Shown: piece by piece, positions 46,805 to 55,327 of the stretch
Layout of the letters: every line of letters starts with the position of its first letter
How positions within the stretch are numbered: position 1 is the stretch's first letter
Assembly (NCBI RefSeq): GCF_000429185.2
Contig: NZ_AUBJ02000001.1
Coordinates: 992,001-1,056,000 of the forward strand
Reading direction: 5' to 3'
DNA from: Actinoalloteichus caeruleus DSM 43889
GTDB taxonomy: Bacteria; Actinomycetota; Actinomycetes; Mycobacteriales; Pseudonocardiaceae
DNA: 64,000 nucleotides
The notes under the pieces: generated by a model
Told to the model about the DNA's origin: nothing
What the model saw: only the letters and a program-made list of their open reading frames with translations
The model's database searches: none
Translations under genes and position numbers: made by a program

Positions 46805-47938
46805 CTACAAGCCGGGTTGTGTCTTGTATTGATTCCGCAGCTCCTCGGCCACCCGCTGTGAAGCGGGCACCCGGCCCCCACGCACACGTGCTGGAGGGGC
46901 TACGGCGGCCTGTTCGACCACGCTGGACACCTCATTCTCCCAGGCGGCGTCGGATGCCTCGTGGGGAGCGTCGAGGGGGCTGTCCAATCCCTCGCCGATG
47001 AGGGGCCCCGCCGTTGCTTCGATCTGATCGAGAATCACCGAGGGTGGGGGCGGTGCCGCCGTCGCCGACAGGTTGGGAGCCGTGCGGTCGATCAAGGCCT
47101 GACGGGCGCGCACGGGTGACAGGCCGTCGTCGTGCATCAGCTTCGCGCACGTAGCGGTTACCGCCTTGAGAGAAGGACGATCGGTCGGCTCGTGCGCGAG
47201 CATTGACGACACCAATGGATCCAGAACGGCCGGGAGGCCAGCGAGGTCCGGACAGTCGAGAGGGTTGGCAACCCGTCCGACGATGGCTTCCCATCGTCCG
47301 CCCTCATAGGGGAAATGCCCTGTCGCCGCGTACAGCAAAATTGTTCCCAATCCGTACACGTCTGCCGCCGGAGTGACCTGCGGACGCCCCATGGCCTGTT
47401 CAGGCGGCATACAACGCACAGTGCCGATGATCATTCCGCTGTGTGACAGGGTGTCTTTGGCGGCGTCCAGGAAGGCACCGAGACCGAAATCAATCAGCAG
47501 CGGGCCATAGTCGCCCATAATCACGTTCTGTGGTTTGAGGTCCCGGTGCAGCAACCCTGTGGCATGTACGGCCTCCAAGCCTTCGGCGAGAAGCGCCCCG
47601 AGGCTGGCGACGAGCGGCGCGGGCAGCGGGCCATGAGCTTCGACATGAACGAACAAGGTGTCGCCGGGCGCGTACTCCATTGCCAGCCAGGGTCGATCGG
47701 CGTACGGATCCGCATCGAGAAACCTCGCGACCCTGTTGGTTCCGACAACGGTCCGCGCGATCAACGCTTCCTTCTCGAAACGGGCGCGGGTGACCGGATC
47801 AAGCCGGTCGCCGCGGATGAGCTTCACCGCGACGGGATCACCAGCAGGCGAGTAAGCGAGATACACCTCTCCCATGCCACCGGAGCCAAGCTCGCGCTCC
47901 ACGACGTAGCGGCCGATCCGCGCAGGCGTAGCATTCAT
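46805..47938 (-). CDS. Soluble Ser/Thr protein kinase of the defence operon
   Basis: The 377-residue protein has a full Hanks-type kinase domain: glycine loop GSGGMGEVY (18-26), Lys39, HRDLKPQN with Asp133, DFG at 150-152, a PPEQ motif in the activation region and a complete C-lobe. After about residue 275 comes a Pro/Ala-rich region without a membrane helix or PASTA repeats, so it is cytosolic. Its stop is 31 bases before the SNF2 gene start, in the same direction, and it is the first gene of the set. Kinases occur in several phage-defence systems (for example PglW-type and Stk2-type), where they act as switches. That it controls this operon's proteins is inferred from position. Confidence 0.87.
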   Translation of the reverse strand: MNATPARIGRYVVERELGSGGMGEVYLAYSPAGDPVAVKLIRGDRLDPVTRARFEKEALIARTVVGTNRVARFLDADPYADRPWLAMEYAPGDTLFVHVEAHGPLPAPLVASLGALLAEGLEAVHATGLLHRDLKPQNVIMGDYGPLLIDFGLGAFLDAAKDTLSHSGMIIGTVRCMPPEQAMGRPQVTPAADVYGLGTILLYAATGHFPYEGGRWEAIVGRVANPLDCPDLAGLPAVLDPLVSSMLAHEPTDRPSLKAVTATCAKLMHDDGLSPVRARQALIDRTAPNLSATAAPPPPSVILDQIEATAGPLIGEGLDSPLDAPHEASDAAWENEVSSVVEQAAVAPPARVRGGRVPASQRVAEELRNQYKTQPGL

Positions 47939-48278
47939 AGCCTACCTGTCGCCCCCTCGTGTCCCCGTGTTACCGCCGGCGGTCTCAGCCCGAGGGACAC
48001 ACCTTACTCGGCGATTCGGCTGATCCATGTCTCAACCTGGGAACTTCGCCGATTCTCATGGAGCGGTCAGCACTGCGGCAAGGGCGCCGAACGCGCGGCC
48101 GGTGACGGTCATGGGCAGCGGATGCCCCGGCGACGACGTCCGTGGTTCCGGGCAGCCGCTGGCCAACAGCCCGCGGGGACGACCTGGACCGCCTCTCCAA
48201 CGGGATCGAGATCAGCTGGGCGGCGGTTCCTCGGCGTGGAACCGCCGCCCAGCGTCGTTGTCCTGGTGGCCCGGCGGC
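47939..48278. other. Intergenic region between defence operon and biosynthetic cluster
   Basis: About 340 bases that should hold the kinase-operon promoter (minus strand) and the cluster terminator listed separately. No tRNA or tRNA fragment that would mark the right end of the island is visible. Confidence 0.5.
48216..48252. terminator. Terminator of the biosynthetic cluster
   Basis: A perfect 15-bp GC stem (48216-48230 with 48238-48252) with a 7-base loop lies 27 bases beyond the stop of the last cluster gene (MFS, ends at 48279, minus strand). Confidence 0.75.
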
Positions 48279-49580
48279 TCAGGCGGTCGGGGGCGTCTCG
48301 GTCACCGCCTCCGGCATCTTCCGCAGACGGCTGACCGGCGAGAGGACGAGCCCGACGACGACCGCGGCGGACCCGACCGCGGCCACGACCAGGGCGTTGC
48401 GGGCGCCGATCGCGTCCGCGAGCAGACCCGCGCACAGGCCACCCAGCGCCCCACCACCGAAGAGCAGCGTGCGGAAGCAGGCCGTCATGCGTCCCATCAT
48501 CGACTGCGGAGTGAGGGTCTGCCGCAACGCCACGATGATCACGTTCGCGATGCCCAGCCCGAAGTAGGTGGTGAAGAAGGAGGCGATGAACATGCCGATC
48601 ACCACCGGTTGGGGTCCGCTCGCGAGGACGATCAGCAGCGGGCCGAGCAGCAGGCCGGTCTGCGCCACGAAGTACGTCGGCCCGACGGGGAAACGCCCGA
48701 CGACCCGGCGTGACACGACCGCCCCGATCAGACCGCCGATCGAGGCGGTACCGAAGATCAGGCCCAGTGTCGTCGAATCGAGCCCCACCGTGCGCGTGCC
48801 GTAGAGCAGGAACATGGTCCAGGTGGTGATCATGGAGAAGTTGCAGCAGAACCCGATGATGGCCAGCCACCGCAGCAGCGGCTTGCCGAACACCCACGCC
48901 AGGCCCTCCTTCAGTTCACGGGAGGCACGTCGTTCGGTGGTCACCTCGGGCTTGGGTTCCCTGGTGCGGATCAGCATCAGGGACACGACCGACAGCAGGT
49001 AGGTGCCGGTCTGGGCGAGCAGGGCGATCGGTGCCGTCAGCCAGGCCACGACCACGCCCGCGATCCCGGGTCCTGCGACGTCGGCGGTCGACGAACTGAT
49101 GCCCATCTTGGAACTCGCCTCGACGTAGTGCTTGGGGCTCTTCACCAGCGTCGGCACGTACGACATCCAACTGAGGTCGAACAGGACCGACGCCACCCCG
49201 ATGAGGCAGGCGATCACCAACAACGCGGGGACGGTCAGCAGGTCGGTGAGGTAGAGCAGCGGGATGAGGGCGATCAGGGCCATCCTGGCCAGGTTCGACC
49301 ACAGCATCACCCGCCACCGGCGGACGCGGTCGATCCAGATGCCCAGCAGCAGCGCCAACGCGAGGTAGGGCGCGAGCTGCACGAAACGGAGGACGCCGAC
49401 CTCGCTGTCGGTCGCGTTGAGGGAGTGGATCGCGGTGAGCGGCAAGGCGAGGATGGTCACCTGGGTGCCGAGCAGGGAGATGGTCTCGCCCACCCAGAAC
49501 TTCAGGAAGTCCCGGTTGTGCCAGAGGCTTCGGGGCTTCGCCCTGGGCGCCTCGGCCGGATCGATGTCGGTGACGGACAC
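48279..49580 (-). CDS. MFS exporter of the biosynthetic cluster
   Basis: The 433-residue membrane protein has about 12 helices and belongs to the MFS_3/enterobactin-exporter-like group (WHNRDFLKFWVGETISLLG, IWIDRVRRWRVMLWSNLARM, PQSMMGRMTACFR). Such carriers typically export small peptides, siderophores or antibiotics. The GTG start at 49580 has GGAG just upstream and lies 9 bases after the thioesterase stop, so it belongs to the cluster and probably exports the product or gives self-resistance. It is the last gene before a strong hairpin. Confidence 0.85.
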   Translation of the reverse strand: MSVTDIDPAEAPRAKPRSLWHNRDFLKFWVGETISLLGTQVTILALPLTAIHSLNATDSEVGVLRFVQLAPYLALALLLGIWIDRVRRWRVMLWSNLARMALIALIPLLYLTDLLTVPALLVIACLIGVASVLFDLSWMSYVPTLVKSPKHYVEASSKMGISSSTADVAGPGIAGVVVAWLTAPIALLAQTGTYLLSVVSLMLIRTREPKPEVTTERRASRELKEGLAWVFGKPLLRWLAIIGFCCNFSMITTWTMFLLYGTRTVGLDSTTLGLIFGTASIGGLIGAVVSRRVVGRFPVGPTYFVAQTGLLLGPLLIVLASGPQPVVIGMFIASFFTTYFGLGIANVIIVALRQTLTPQSMMGRMTACFRTLLFGGGALGGLCAGLLADAIGARNALVVAAVGSAAVVVGLVLSPVSRLRKMPEAVTETPPTA

Positions 49581-49589
49581 GGTGGTCTC

Positions 49590-50390
49590 CTAGTGGCCGA
49601 GGTGCTCGCGGACCAGCCGGCTCAGCTCCAGAAGGCTGTCACCGGTCCAGATCGAGTGGTGGGTGCTGTGGGGGACGGTGTGCTCGACGAGGTCGGGCAG
49701 GAACCGCTGCCACCGCATGTCCTGGGCGGGGGAGGCCTCGGCCAGGACATGCACGGCCGGGCCGGGATGGCTGCCGGTGACCTCGATCGAGTAGAAGGCC
49801 TTCAGGTGGGCGCGGAACACCGCGTACTGCTCGCCGAGCAGGTGTGAGTCGAACTCCTCGGGCAGCACACCGGCCCGTTCGACCTCCTCGAACACCGCGC
49901 CGGGTGCGACGTCGGGGGCCCAGGTGGCGGCCAGCTCGTCCAGCCCGGCGGGTGACTCGCCGGAGGTCCCCGCCATGTCCCGGACGAAGCGGACGAGGAT
50001 GTCCCGTTCCGGTGGCAGGTCCATGACCCTCGGCAGGCCCGCGTCGACCAGCACCAACAGGTCCACGACGTCCCCGGCTTGGGTGAGCCGTTTGGCCATC
50101 TCGAAGGCCACCAGGCCGCCGAGCGACCAGCCCAGCAGCAGGTACGTCCCGTCGGGATGGGCCGCGCGCAGGATGTCGGTGTACTCGTCGGCGAGGGCGG
50201 TCAGTGACCCCACCGGGGTCCGGTCGTTGTCGAAACCGGGGGCCTCGAATCCGTGCACGGGCCGGTCGTCGCCGAGCAGCCGGGCGAGCCCGGCGTAGGC
50301 GTAGGCCGAGCCCGACACCGCGTGCACGCAGAACACCGGGGGCAGGTGGCCCCCGGTGCGCAGTGGCACGAGCCGTTCCAGGTCAGGCAT
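49590..50390 (-). CDS. Stand-alone type II thioesterase
   Basis: The 266-residue alpha/beta hydrolase begins like NRPS thioesterases (PPVFCVHAVSGSAYAYAGLA) and carries the nucleophile elbow GWSLGG with Ser89 and a late His in HSTHHSIW. It can release the finished chain from the carrier domain or remove wrong acyl groups. Because the adjacent NRPS has no thioesterase of its own, this enzyme may do the actual release. Its ATG lies inside the last codons of the NRPS gene (8-base overlap), so the two are translationally coupled. Confidence 0.88.
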   Translation of the reverse strand: MPDLERLVPLRTGGHLPPVFCVHAVSGSAYAYAGLARLLGDDRPVHGFEAPGFDNDRTPVGSLTALADEYTDILRAAHPDGTYLLLGWSLGGLVAFEMAKRLTQAGDVVDLLVLVDAGLPRVMDLPPERDILVRFVRDMAGTSGESPAGLDELAATWAPDVAPGAVFEEVERAGVLPEEFDSHLLGEQYAVFRAHLKAFYSIEVTGSHPGPAVHVLAEASPAQDMRWQRFLPDLVEHTVPHSTHHSIWTGDSLLELSRLVREHLGH

Positions 50391-53300
50391 TCGCCTTGGC
50401 CTCCACCAGCTCGTCGACGGTCCGGGAGATCGCGCCGACGGTGGCGTTGCCGTACAGCAGCCGCACGGTGAGGCGGATCCCGAAGGTCCTGTTGATCCGG
50501 CTCACCAGGCGCAGGGCCTGCAACGAGTTGCCGCCGACGTCGAAGATGCTGTCGTTGACGCCGATCCGTTCGACACCCAGTACCTCGGTGAAGTGCTTCG
50601 CCACGGCGATCTCGGTGGTGGTGCGCGGTTCGGTCAGTTCCCGGTCGCCGTCCTCGTCGACCGGGTCCGGCAGCGCGTTGCGGTTGATCTTCCACCCGTC
50701 GTTGTTCATCGGGAACCGGTCGAGGGTGACCCACGCCGTGGGCACCATGTAGTCCGGCAGCGACTCGGCGAGGTGGTCGCGCAGCGCCTCCACCGGCGGC
50801 GGTTCGCCGACCGACGTGACGTAGCCGACCAGGCGGTTCTCCCCGCGCGGATCGGGCCGCATGAGGACCACGGCCCGCAGGACGCCGGGATGGCTCTGCA
50901 GCGCGGTCTCGATCTCGCCCAGCTCGACGCGCAGCCCGCGCAGCTTCACCTGGTTGTCGATGCGGCCGAGGAACTCGATCTGACCTCGCTCGCTCCACCG
51001 CACCAGGTCGCCGCTGCGGTAGACCGTGCTACCGGCGTCGAACGGGTCGGCGATGAACTTCTCCGCCGTCATCTCCGGCTGGTTGAGGTAGCCGAGGGAG
51101 AGACCGCCCTCGGCGCCGCCGATGAGCAGTTCCCCGTTCACGCCCTTGGGCACGAGGTTGTCGAACCGGTCGACGACGTAGACCTGCCGGTTCAGTTGGG
51201 GACGGCCGATGGGTGGTGGCGTGGTCCACTCGATCTGTTCGACGAGGTAGTCGGTCTGGCCGATGGCGCACTCGGTGGGGCCGTAGAGGTTGAGGTAGGT
51301 GCGGCCGGGCAGGTTCCACTTGTTGACCAGCTCGGGTGGGAGCACCTCCGCGCCGCCCATGACGTACCTGAGGTCCGGGTACGGTCCGGGTTCCATCACC
51401 GACTGCATGGCGGGGGGCAGACCGGCGTAGGTGACCTTCTGTTCCCGCAGCAGCGCCGTCAGCGCCTCCGGTGACTGGGCGTCGTCCGGGGAGACGGCGA
51501 CGATGCGGGCGCCGACGAGGAACGCCGTCCAGATCTCGCCCTGGGACATGTCGAAGTTGAGGGCGGGGAGTTGCAGCAGCCGGTCGTGGGGGCCGAGGTC
51601 GAACCTGCGCCGGTAGGCCTCGCAGAAGAACGACACCGCCCGGTGGGCGATCATCACGCCCTTGGGGGTTCCGGTGGATCCGGAGGTGTAGAGGACGTAG
51701 GCCAGTGATTCGCGGGTGGTCCACTCCTCCAGCGGTTCGTCGGTCGGGTGCCGTTCGATGGTGTCCCAGTCGGTGTCGATCAGGACCCGCGCCCAGCCGT
51801 TGGCCTCGGGCAGTCGGTCGGTGAGGGTGGAGCGGGTGATCACGACCGGTGCGCCGGTGTCGCGGATCATGAAGTCGAGGCGGTTGGCCGGCACCTTCGG
51901 GTCCATCATCGCGAAGGCGCCGCCTGCCTTGAGGACGCCGAGCATGGCGACGTAGGCGTCGAGGTCGCGGTCGATGACGACGGCGACCACCTGGCCGTGG
52001 GTGAGGCCCAGCGCGCGCAGGTGGCGGGCGAGCAGGTCCGCCCGGCGGTCGAGTTCGCCGTAGGTCAGCTCGGTGCCCCGGCACACGACGGCGACCGCCT
52101 CCGGGGTGGCCCTGGCGACCTCGGTGAAGGCGACGTGCAGCGGTAGCTCGGAGTACTCGGCCTCCTCGCCGCGACCGAGTTCGAGGAGCTCGGCCCGTTC
52201 CTCGGGGGTCACCACGGGCAGTTGGGACAGCCTCAGCGTCGAGTCGGAGGCCGCCGCGGTCACGACGGTGCCGATGTGGTCGAGCAACGCCTCCACCCGC
52301 CACTGGTCGAACAGGTCGGTGGAGTACTCCACGACCGCGCGCAGCGCGTCGTCGGACTCCACGAAGTCGATCGCCATGTCGAACCGGGAGCCGGTGGAGG
52401 CGAGGGAGATCGGCTCGGCCCGGATCCCGGGGAGGTCGAGGGCGCCGCCGGAGTTGGCGTCGCCGAGCAGTTGCAGGGAGATCTGGAACAGCGGGTTGCG
52501 GCCGGGCACCCGGATCGGCTGCACCCGGTCCACCACCAGGTGGAAGGGCACCTCCTGGTGCTCGTAGAGGTCGAAGTTGTCCTCCAGGGTGCGCCGGAGC
52601 AGCTCGGCGAAGGTCGGGTCGCCCGACACGTCGGAGCGCAGTACCACCATGTTGACGAACAGGCCCACGACGGACTCGGCTTCGGGGTCGACGCGGCCGA
52701 GCATGGGCACGCCCACGGGGATGTCCTCCTGGCCGGTGTAGCGGCTGAGGACCACGTTCAGCGCGGACACCAACACCATGTACAGCGAGACGCCGTGTTC
52801 CCTGGCCAGTGCGCGGGCGGCGGTGAGCAGCCCACCGGGCAGGTTCCTGGTGATCGAGTGGGCCCGCCGGGTGGGCGTGGGCGGGCGTGGCCGGTCGGTC
52901 GGGAACTCCAGGGTGGGCAGGTCCCGGAGCTTGTCCGCCCAGAAGGTGAGCTCCGCGTCGAGGGTGTGGCCGCGCATGTGTTCCCGCTGGGCCCGGGCGG
53001 ACTCGGTGTACCGCGATCCCGGCTGGTCGAACTGGGGCTCCCGTCCCTGGCTGTGGGCCCGGTAGGCGATCGCGAGTTCGGCGTTGACGATCCCGGATGA
53101 CCAGCCGTCGGTGATGATGTGGTGCAGGTTCTGGAGGAGCACGTGGTCGTCCTCGGCGAAGGCGAGGACCCGGTAGCGGTGGAGCGGCCCGTTCTCCAGG
53201 TCGAACGGCGTGGTGGACAGTTCCTCCAACGCGGCCTGGATGGCCCGGTCACGCCCGTCGTCGTCGAGTCCGGCGAGTGCCTCGACCTCCAGGTCCACGT

Positions 53301-53550
53301 CGGAGGGTGGGCTGACGACCTGGTACGGCGTGCCCTCCGAGGAGCGGATGGTGATCCGCAGGGCTTCGTGCCGCCTGACCACGGTGTTCAGGCACTGGTG
53401 GAGCACCGTGACGTCCAGCGGTCCCCGTAACCGGGCCGCGAGCAGGATGTTGTAGGTCGTCAGGCCCGGGGTGAGCTGGTCGAGGAACCACAGTTGTTCC
53501 TGGCCGAAGGACAACGGTGCCTGGGTGACGGCATGCGTGGACGTGGTCAT
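50383..53550 (-). CDS. Single-module NRPS (C-A-T)
   Basis: The 1055-residue protein has a condensation domain (about 10-450) with active-site HHIITDG at 143-149. An adenylation domain follows (about 465-960) with YTSGSTGTPKG at 621-631, FDMSQGE at 666-672 and NLYGPTE at 754-760. A carrier domain has DVGGNSLQAL and the phosphopantetheine Ser1009. By eye, the ten specificity positions read D-M-G-G-V-G-L-I-G-K, which I do not recognise. The last motif is unusual (DGWKINRNALP, with one residue inserted before the Lys). A lone C domain implies a second building block loaded elsewhere or supplied free. ATG 53550 follows GGGGAG. Confidence 0.92.
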   Translation of the reverse strand: MTTSTHAVTQAPLSFGQEQLWFLDQLTPGLTTYNILLAARLRGPLDVTVLHQCLNTVVRRHEALRITIRSSEGTPYQVVSPPSDVDLEVEALAGLDDDGRDRAIQAALEELSTTPFDLENGPLHRYRVLAFAEDDHVLLQNLHHIITDGWSSGIVNAELAIAYRAHSQGREPQFDQPGSRYTESARAQREHMRGHTLDAELTFWADKLRDLPTLEFPTDRPRPPTPTRRAHSITRNLPGGLLTAARALAREHGVSLYMVLVSALNVVLSRYTGQEDIPVGVPMLGRVDPEAESVVGLFVNMVVLRSDVSGDPTFAELLRRTLEDNFDLYEHQEVPFHLVVDRVQPIRVPGRNPLFQISLQLLGDANSGGALDLPGIRAEPISLASTGSRFDMAIDFVESDDALRAVVEYSTDLFDQWRVEALLDHIGTVVTAAASDSTLRLSQLPVVTPEERAELLELGRGEEAEYSELPLHVAFTEVARATPEAVAVVCRGTELTYGELDRRADLLARHLRALGLTHGQVVAVVIDRDLDAYVAMLGVLKAGGAFAMMDPKVPANRLDFMIRDTGAPVVITRSTLTDRLPEANGWARVLIDTDWDTIERHPTDEPLEEWTTRESLAYVLYTSGSTGTPKGVMIAHRAVSFFCEAYRRRFDLGPHDRLLQLPALNFDMSQGEIWTAFLVGARIVAVSPDDAQSPEALTALLREQKVTYAGLPPAMQSVMEPGPYPDLRYVMGGAEVLPPELVNKWNLPGRTYLNLYGPTECAIGQTDYLVEQIEWTTPPPIGRPQLNRQVYVVDRFDNLVPKGVNGELLIGGAEGGLSLGYLNQPEMTAEKFIADPFDAGSTVYRSGDLVRWSERGQIEFLGRIDNQVKLRGLRVELGEIETALQSHPGVLRAVVLMRPDPRGENRLVGYVTSVGEPPPVEALRDHLAESLPDYMVPTAWVTLDRFPMNNDGWKINRNALPDPVDEDGDRELTEPRTTTEIAVAKHFTEVLGVERIGVNDSIFDVGGNSLQALRLVSRINRTFGIRLTVRLLYGNATVGAISRTVDELVEAKANA

Positions 53551-53695
53551 GTCGGGTGCTTCTCCCCTTGCGAAGTTCCAGACGGCGTGGGCCGTGTCGC
53601 GTCCCGGTTCCGGACACGACACGGCGGGCAGTCGCTCGCCGAATGGCTATGATCCTGCCGGAAATCACCGTCGTTACGAGGTCCGTTCGGGCTAT

Positions 53696-55264
53696 TCAGA
53701 ATTTGCGTGGAGTCACGAACGAGTCGTTGATGACGTAGCCGTCCAGTCCGTGTTTCTCGCCGTAGGCGATCAGATCGCTCGTGCGGTTGATGAATCCGCG
53801 ACCGTTGTTGTTCAGCGACGTGTTGCACAGGACGCTGAATCCGGTGATGTCGCGGAACGCCTCCAGCAGGTCGACGATGCGACCGTTCCGTTCCCGGGTG
53901 ACCGTCTGGGTGCGGGCGCTGCCGTCGACGTGGGTGACGGCCCTGAGCTGGTCGCTGGTGACGCGGTTGAAGTAGAGCATGTACGGGTCGACGACCGAGC
54001 CCTCGAACCATCTGCGCGCGTCGGCCTCCAGCGCGATGGGGGCGATGGGACGGTACCCCTCCCGGCGTTTGATGGCGTTCAGTCGTGTCGTCGTCTCCTC
54101 GGTGAACGGGGCCGCCAGGATCGACCGGTTGCCCAGGGCACGGGGGCCCATCTCGTAGCGGCCTCGGGCCCAGCCGATGATGTTCCCTCGTTCGAGGTAG
54201 CGGGCGACCTCGGCGGGAACCAGCGGCCGCACCTCGTAGGTCGTCGGGTCCGGCTGGATGTCCTCGACGAACTCCTCGCCCGCGTAGACCGACCACTCGA
54301 TGGTCGCCTCACCGGTGTAGTACCACTGGGCGTCGATGCCGGTGCCCAGCGCGGAGCCGCTGTCGTTGGGGCACGGCGGCACGAACACGGACTCGAACAG
54401 CCCGCTCTCCCTCCACTGGGCGTTCCAGTCGCAGTTGAGACCGCAGCCTCCGGAGATCAGCAGCGGCAGCCCTTCCTTCATGTGTTCGGAGGCGTAGCCG
54501 TGGAACATGTCGAAGATGGCCTGCGAGTGCTTCGCGGCGATGTTCCGGTACGCCTGCGACTGGACGCCGACGTTGTGGATGTGTGACCAGGACATCTCGT
54601 CCTTCGACAGGTTCAGGATGATCTGTTCCTGCCGCAGGATGAAGTCGATGGTCTCCTTCTCCTCCTGGGTTGTCGGGCCCTTCTCGGCGAAACCGGTCAG
54701 GGCCATCTGCTTGCCGGCGTCGTTGTAGCGGAACAGTCCGGTGCCCGAGGGGAATCCGGGGTCCGCGAGGGCGAACAGGTAGGCGTACTTGTTGCCCGGG
54801 TCGGCGAGCACGTGCTTGAGGTGGGTGGCGTTGCCCTTCTCGTCGATGCGGTAGAAGTCACCGATGTTGCCTTCCCAGACCAGCGAGTAGTACGCCTGCC
54901 CGGTGGCACGGGGCGCCATGCCGAGCGAGGTGTAGATGTGGGAGCGCTCGTGGGTGGAGGAGAAGTAGCGGACCTTCTTGCCGAAGAAGGTGCCCTCCTC
55001 GTCGGAGGTGGACCCGTCGCCGACACCGAAGTACCCGGTCCGGGAGGGCGGCTCCACGGAGTGGAAGCCCTTGACCCAGCCGCCGAGGGCCACGACGTCG
55101 GGAGCCCGGTGGAGCATCCCGGCCGCGCGGGCGATGACCTCACCGGTCAACCGGTCGTAGCGCGGGTAGTTGTCCTTCTCGGCCTCCAACGCGAACAGCA
55201 GCCTGCCGTCCTCGATGGCCGTGATGCCACCGTCGTGGCCTTCTTTGAGCGAGAGAATCAGCAT
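53696..55264 (-). CDS. NodU/TobZ-family carbamoyltransferase
   Basis: The 522-residue protein has the two-part layout of O-carbamoyltransferases. The Kae1-like N-terminal half has HxxxH metal ligands His105 and His109 (STHERSHIY), followed by WEGNIGD, where the usual Asp ligand is Glu131. The C-terminal half carries GGCGLNCDWN, PPCPNDSGSALGTG, RYEMGPRALGNRSILA and NTSLNNNGRGF. TobZ-type enzymes use carbamoyl phosphate and ATP to form carbamoyl-adenylate and transfer the carbamoyl group, usually to a hydroxyl. The gene sits between the NRPS and FAD-protein genes, and a carbamoyl-phosphate synthase gene lies in the same cluster, so the product is expected to carry a carbamoyl group. The acceptor is unknown. 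Confidence 0.88.
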   Translation of the reverse strand: MLILSLKEGHDGGITAIEDGRLLFALEAEKDNYPRYDRLTGEVIARAAGMLHRAPDVVALGGWVKGFHSVEPPSRTGYFGVGDGSTSDEEGTFFGKKVRYFSSTHERSHIYTSLGMAPRATGQAYYSLVWEGNIGDFYRIDEKGNATHLKHVLADPGNKYAYLFALADPGFPSGTGLFRYNDAGKQMALTGFAEKGPTTQEEKETIDFILRQEQIILNLSKDEMSWSHIHNVGVQSQAYRNIAAKHSQAIFDMFHGYASEHMKEGLPLLISGGCGLNCDWNAQWRESGLFESVFVPPCPNDSGSALGTGIDAQWYYTGEATIEWSVYAGEEFVEDIQPDPTTYEVRPLVPAEVARYLERGNIIGWARGRYEMGPRALGNRSILAAPFTEETTTRLNAIKRREGYRPIAPIALEADARRWFEGSVVDPYMLYFNRVTSDQLRAVTHVDGSARTQTVTRERNGRIVDLLEAFRDITGFSVLCNTSLNNNGRGFINRTSDLIAYGEKHGLDGYVINDSFVTPRKF

Positions 55265-55327
55265 GGTTCCGTCGTCACCTTCTGGGTCGTCGCGGACGTG
55301 AGTGCTCGGCGGCCAGCCCGCTGGGGG

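Noticed and set aside
47939-48278. Right attachment site of the island (copy of the tRNA-Leu 3' end)
   Set aside because: No stretch resembling the last 15-25 bases of the tRNA gene was found here by eye.
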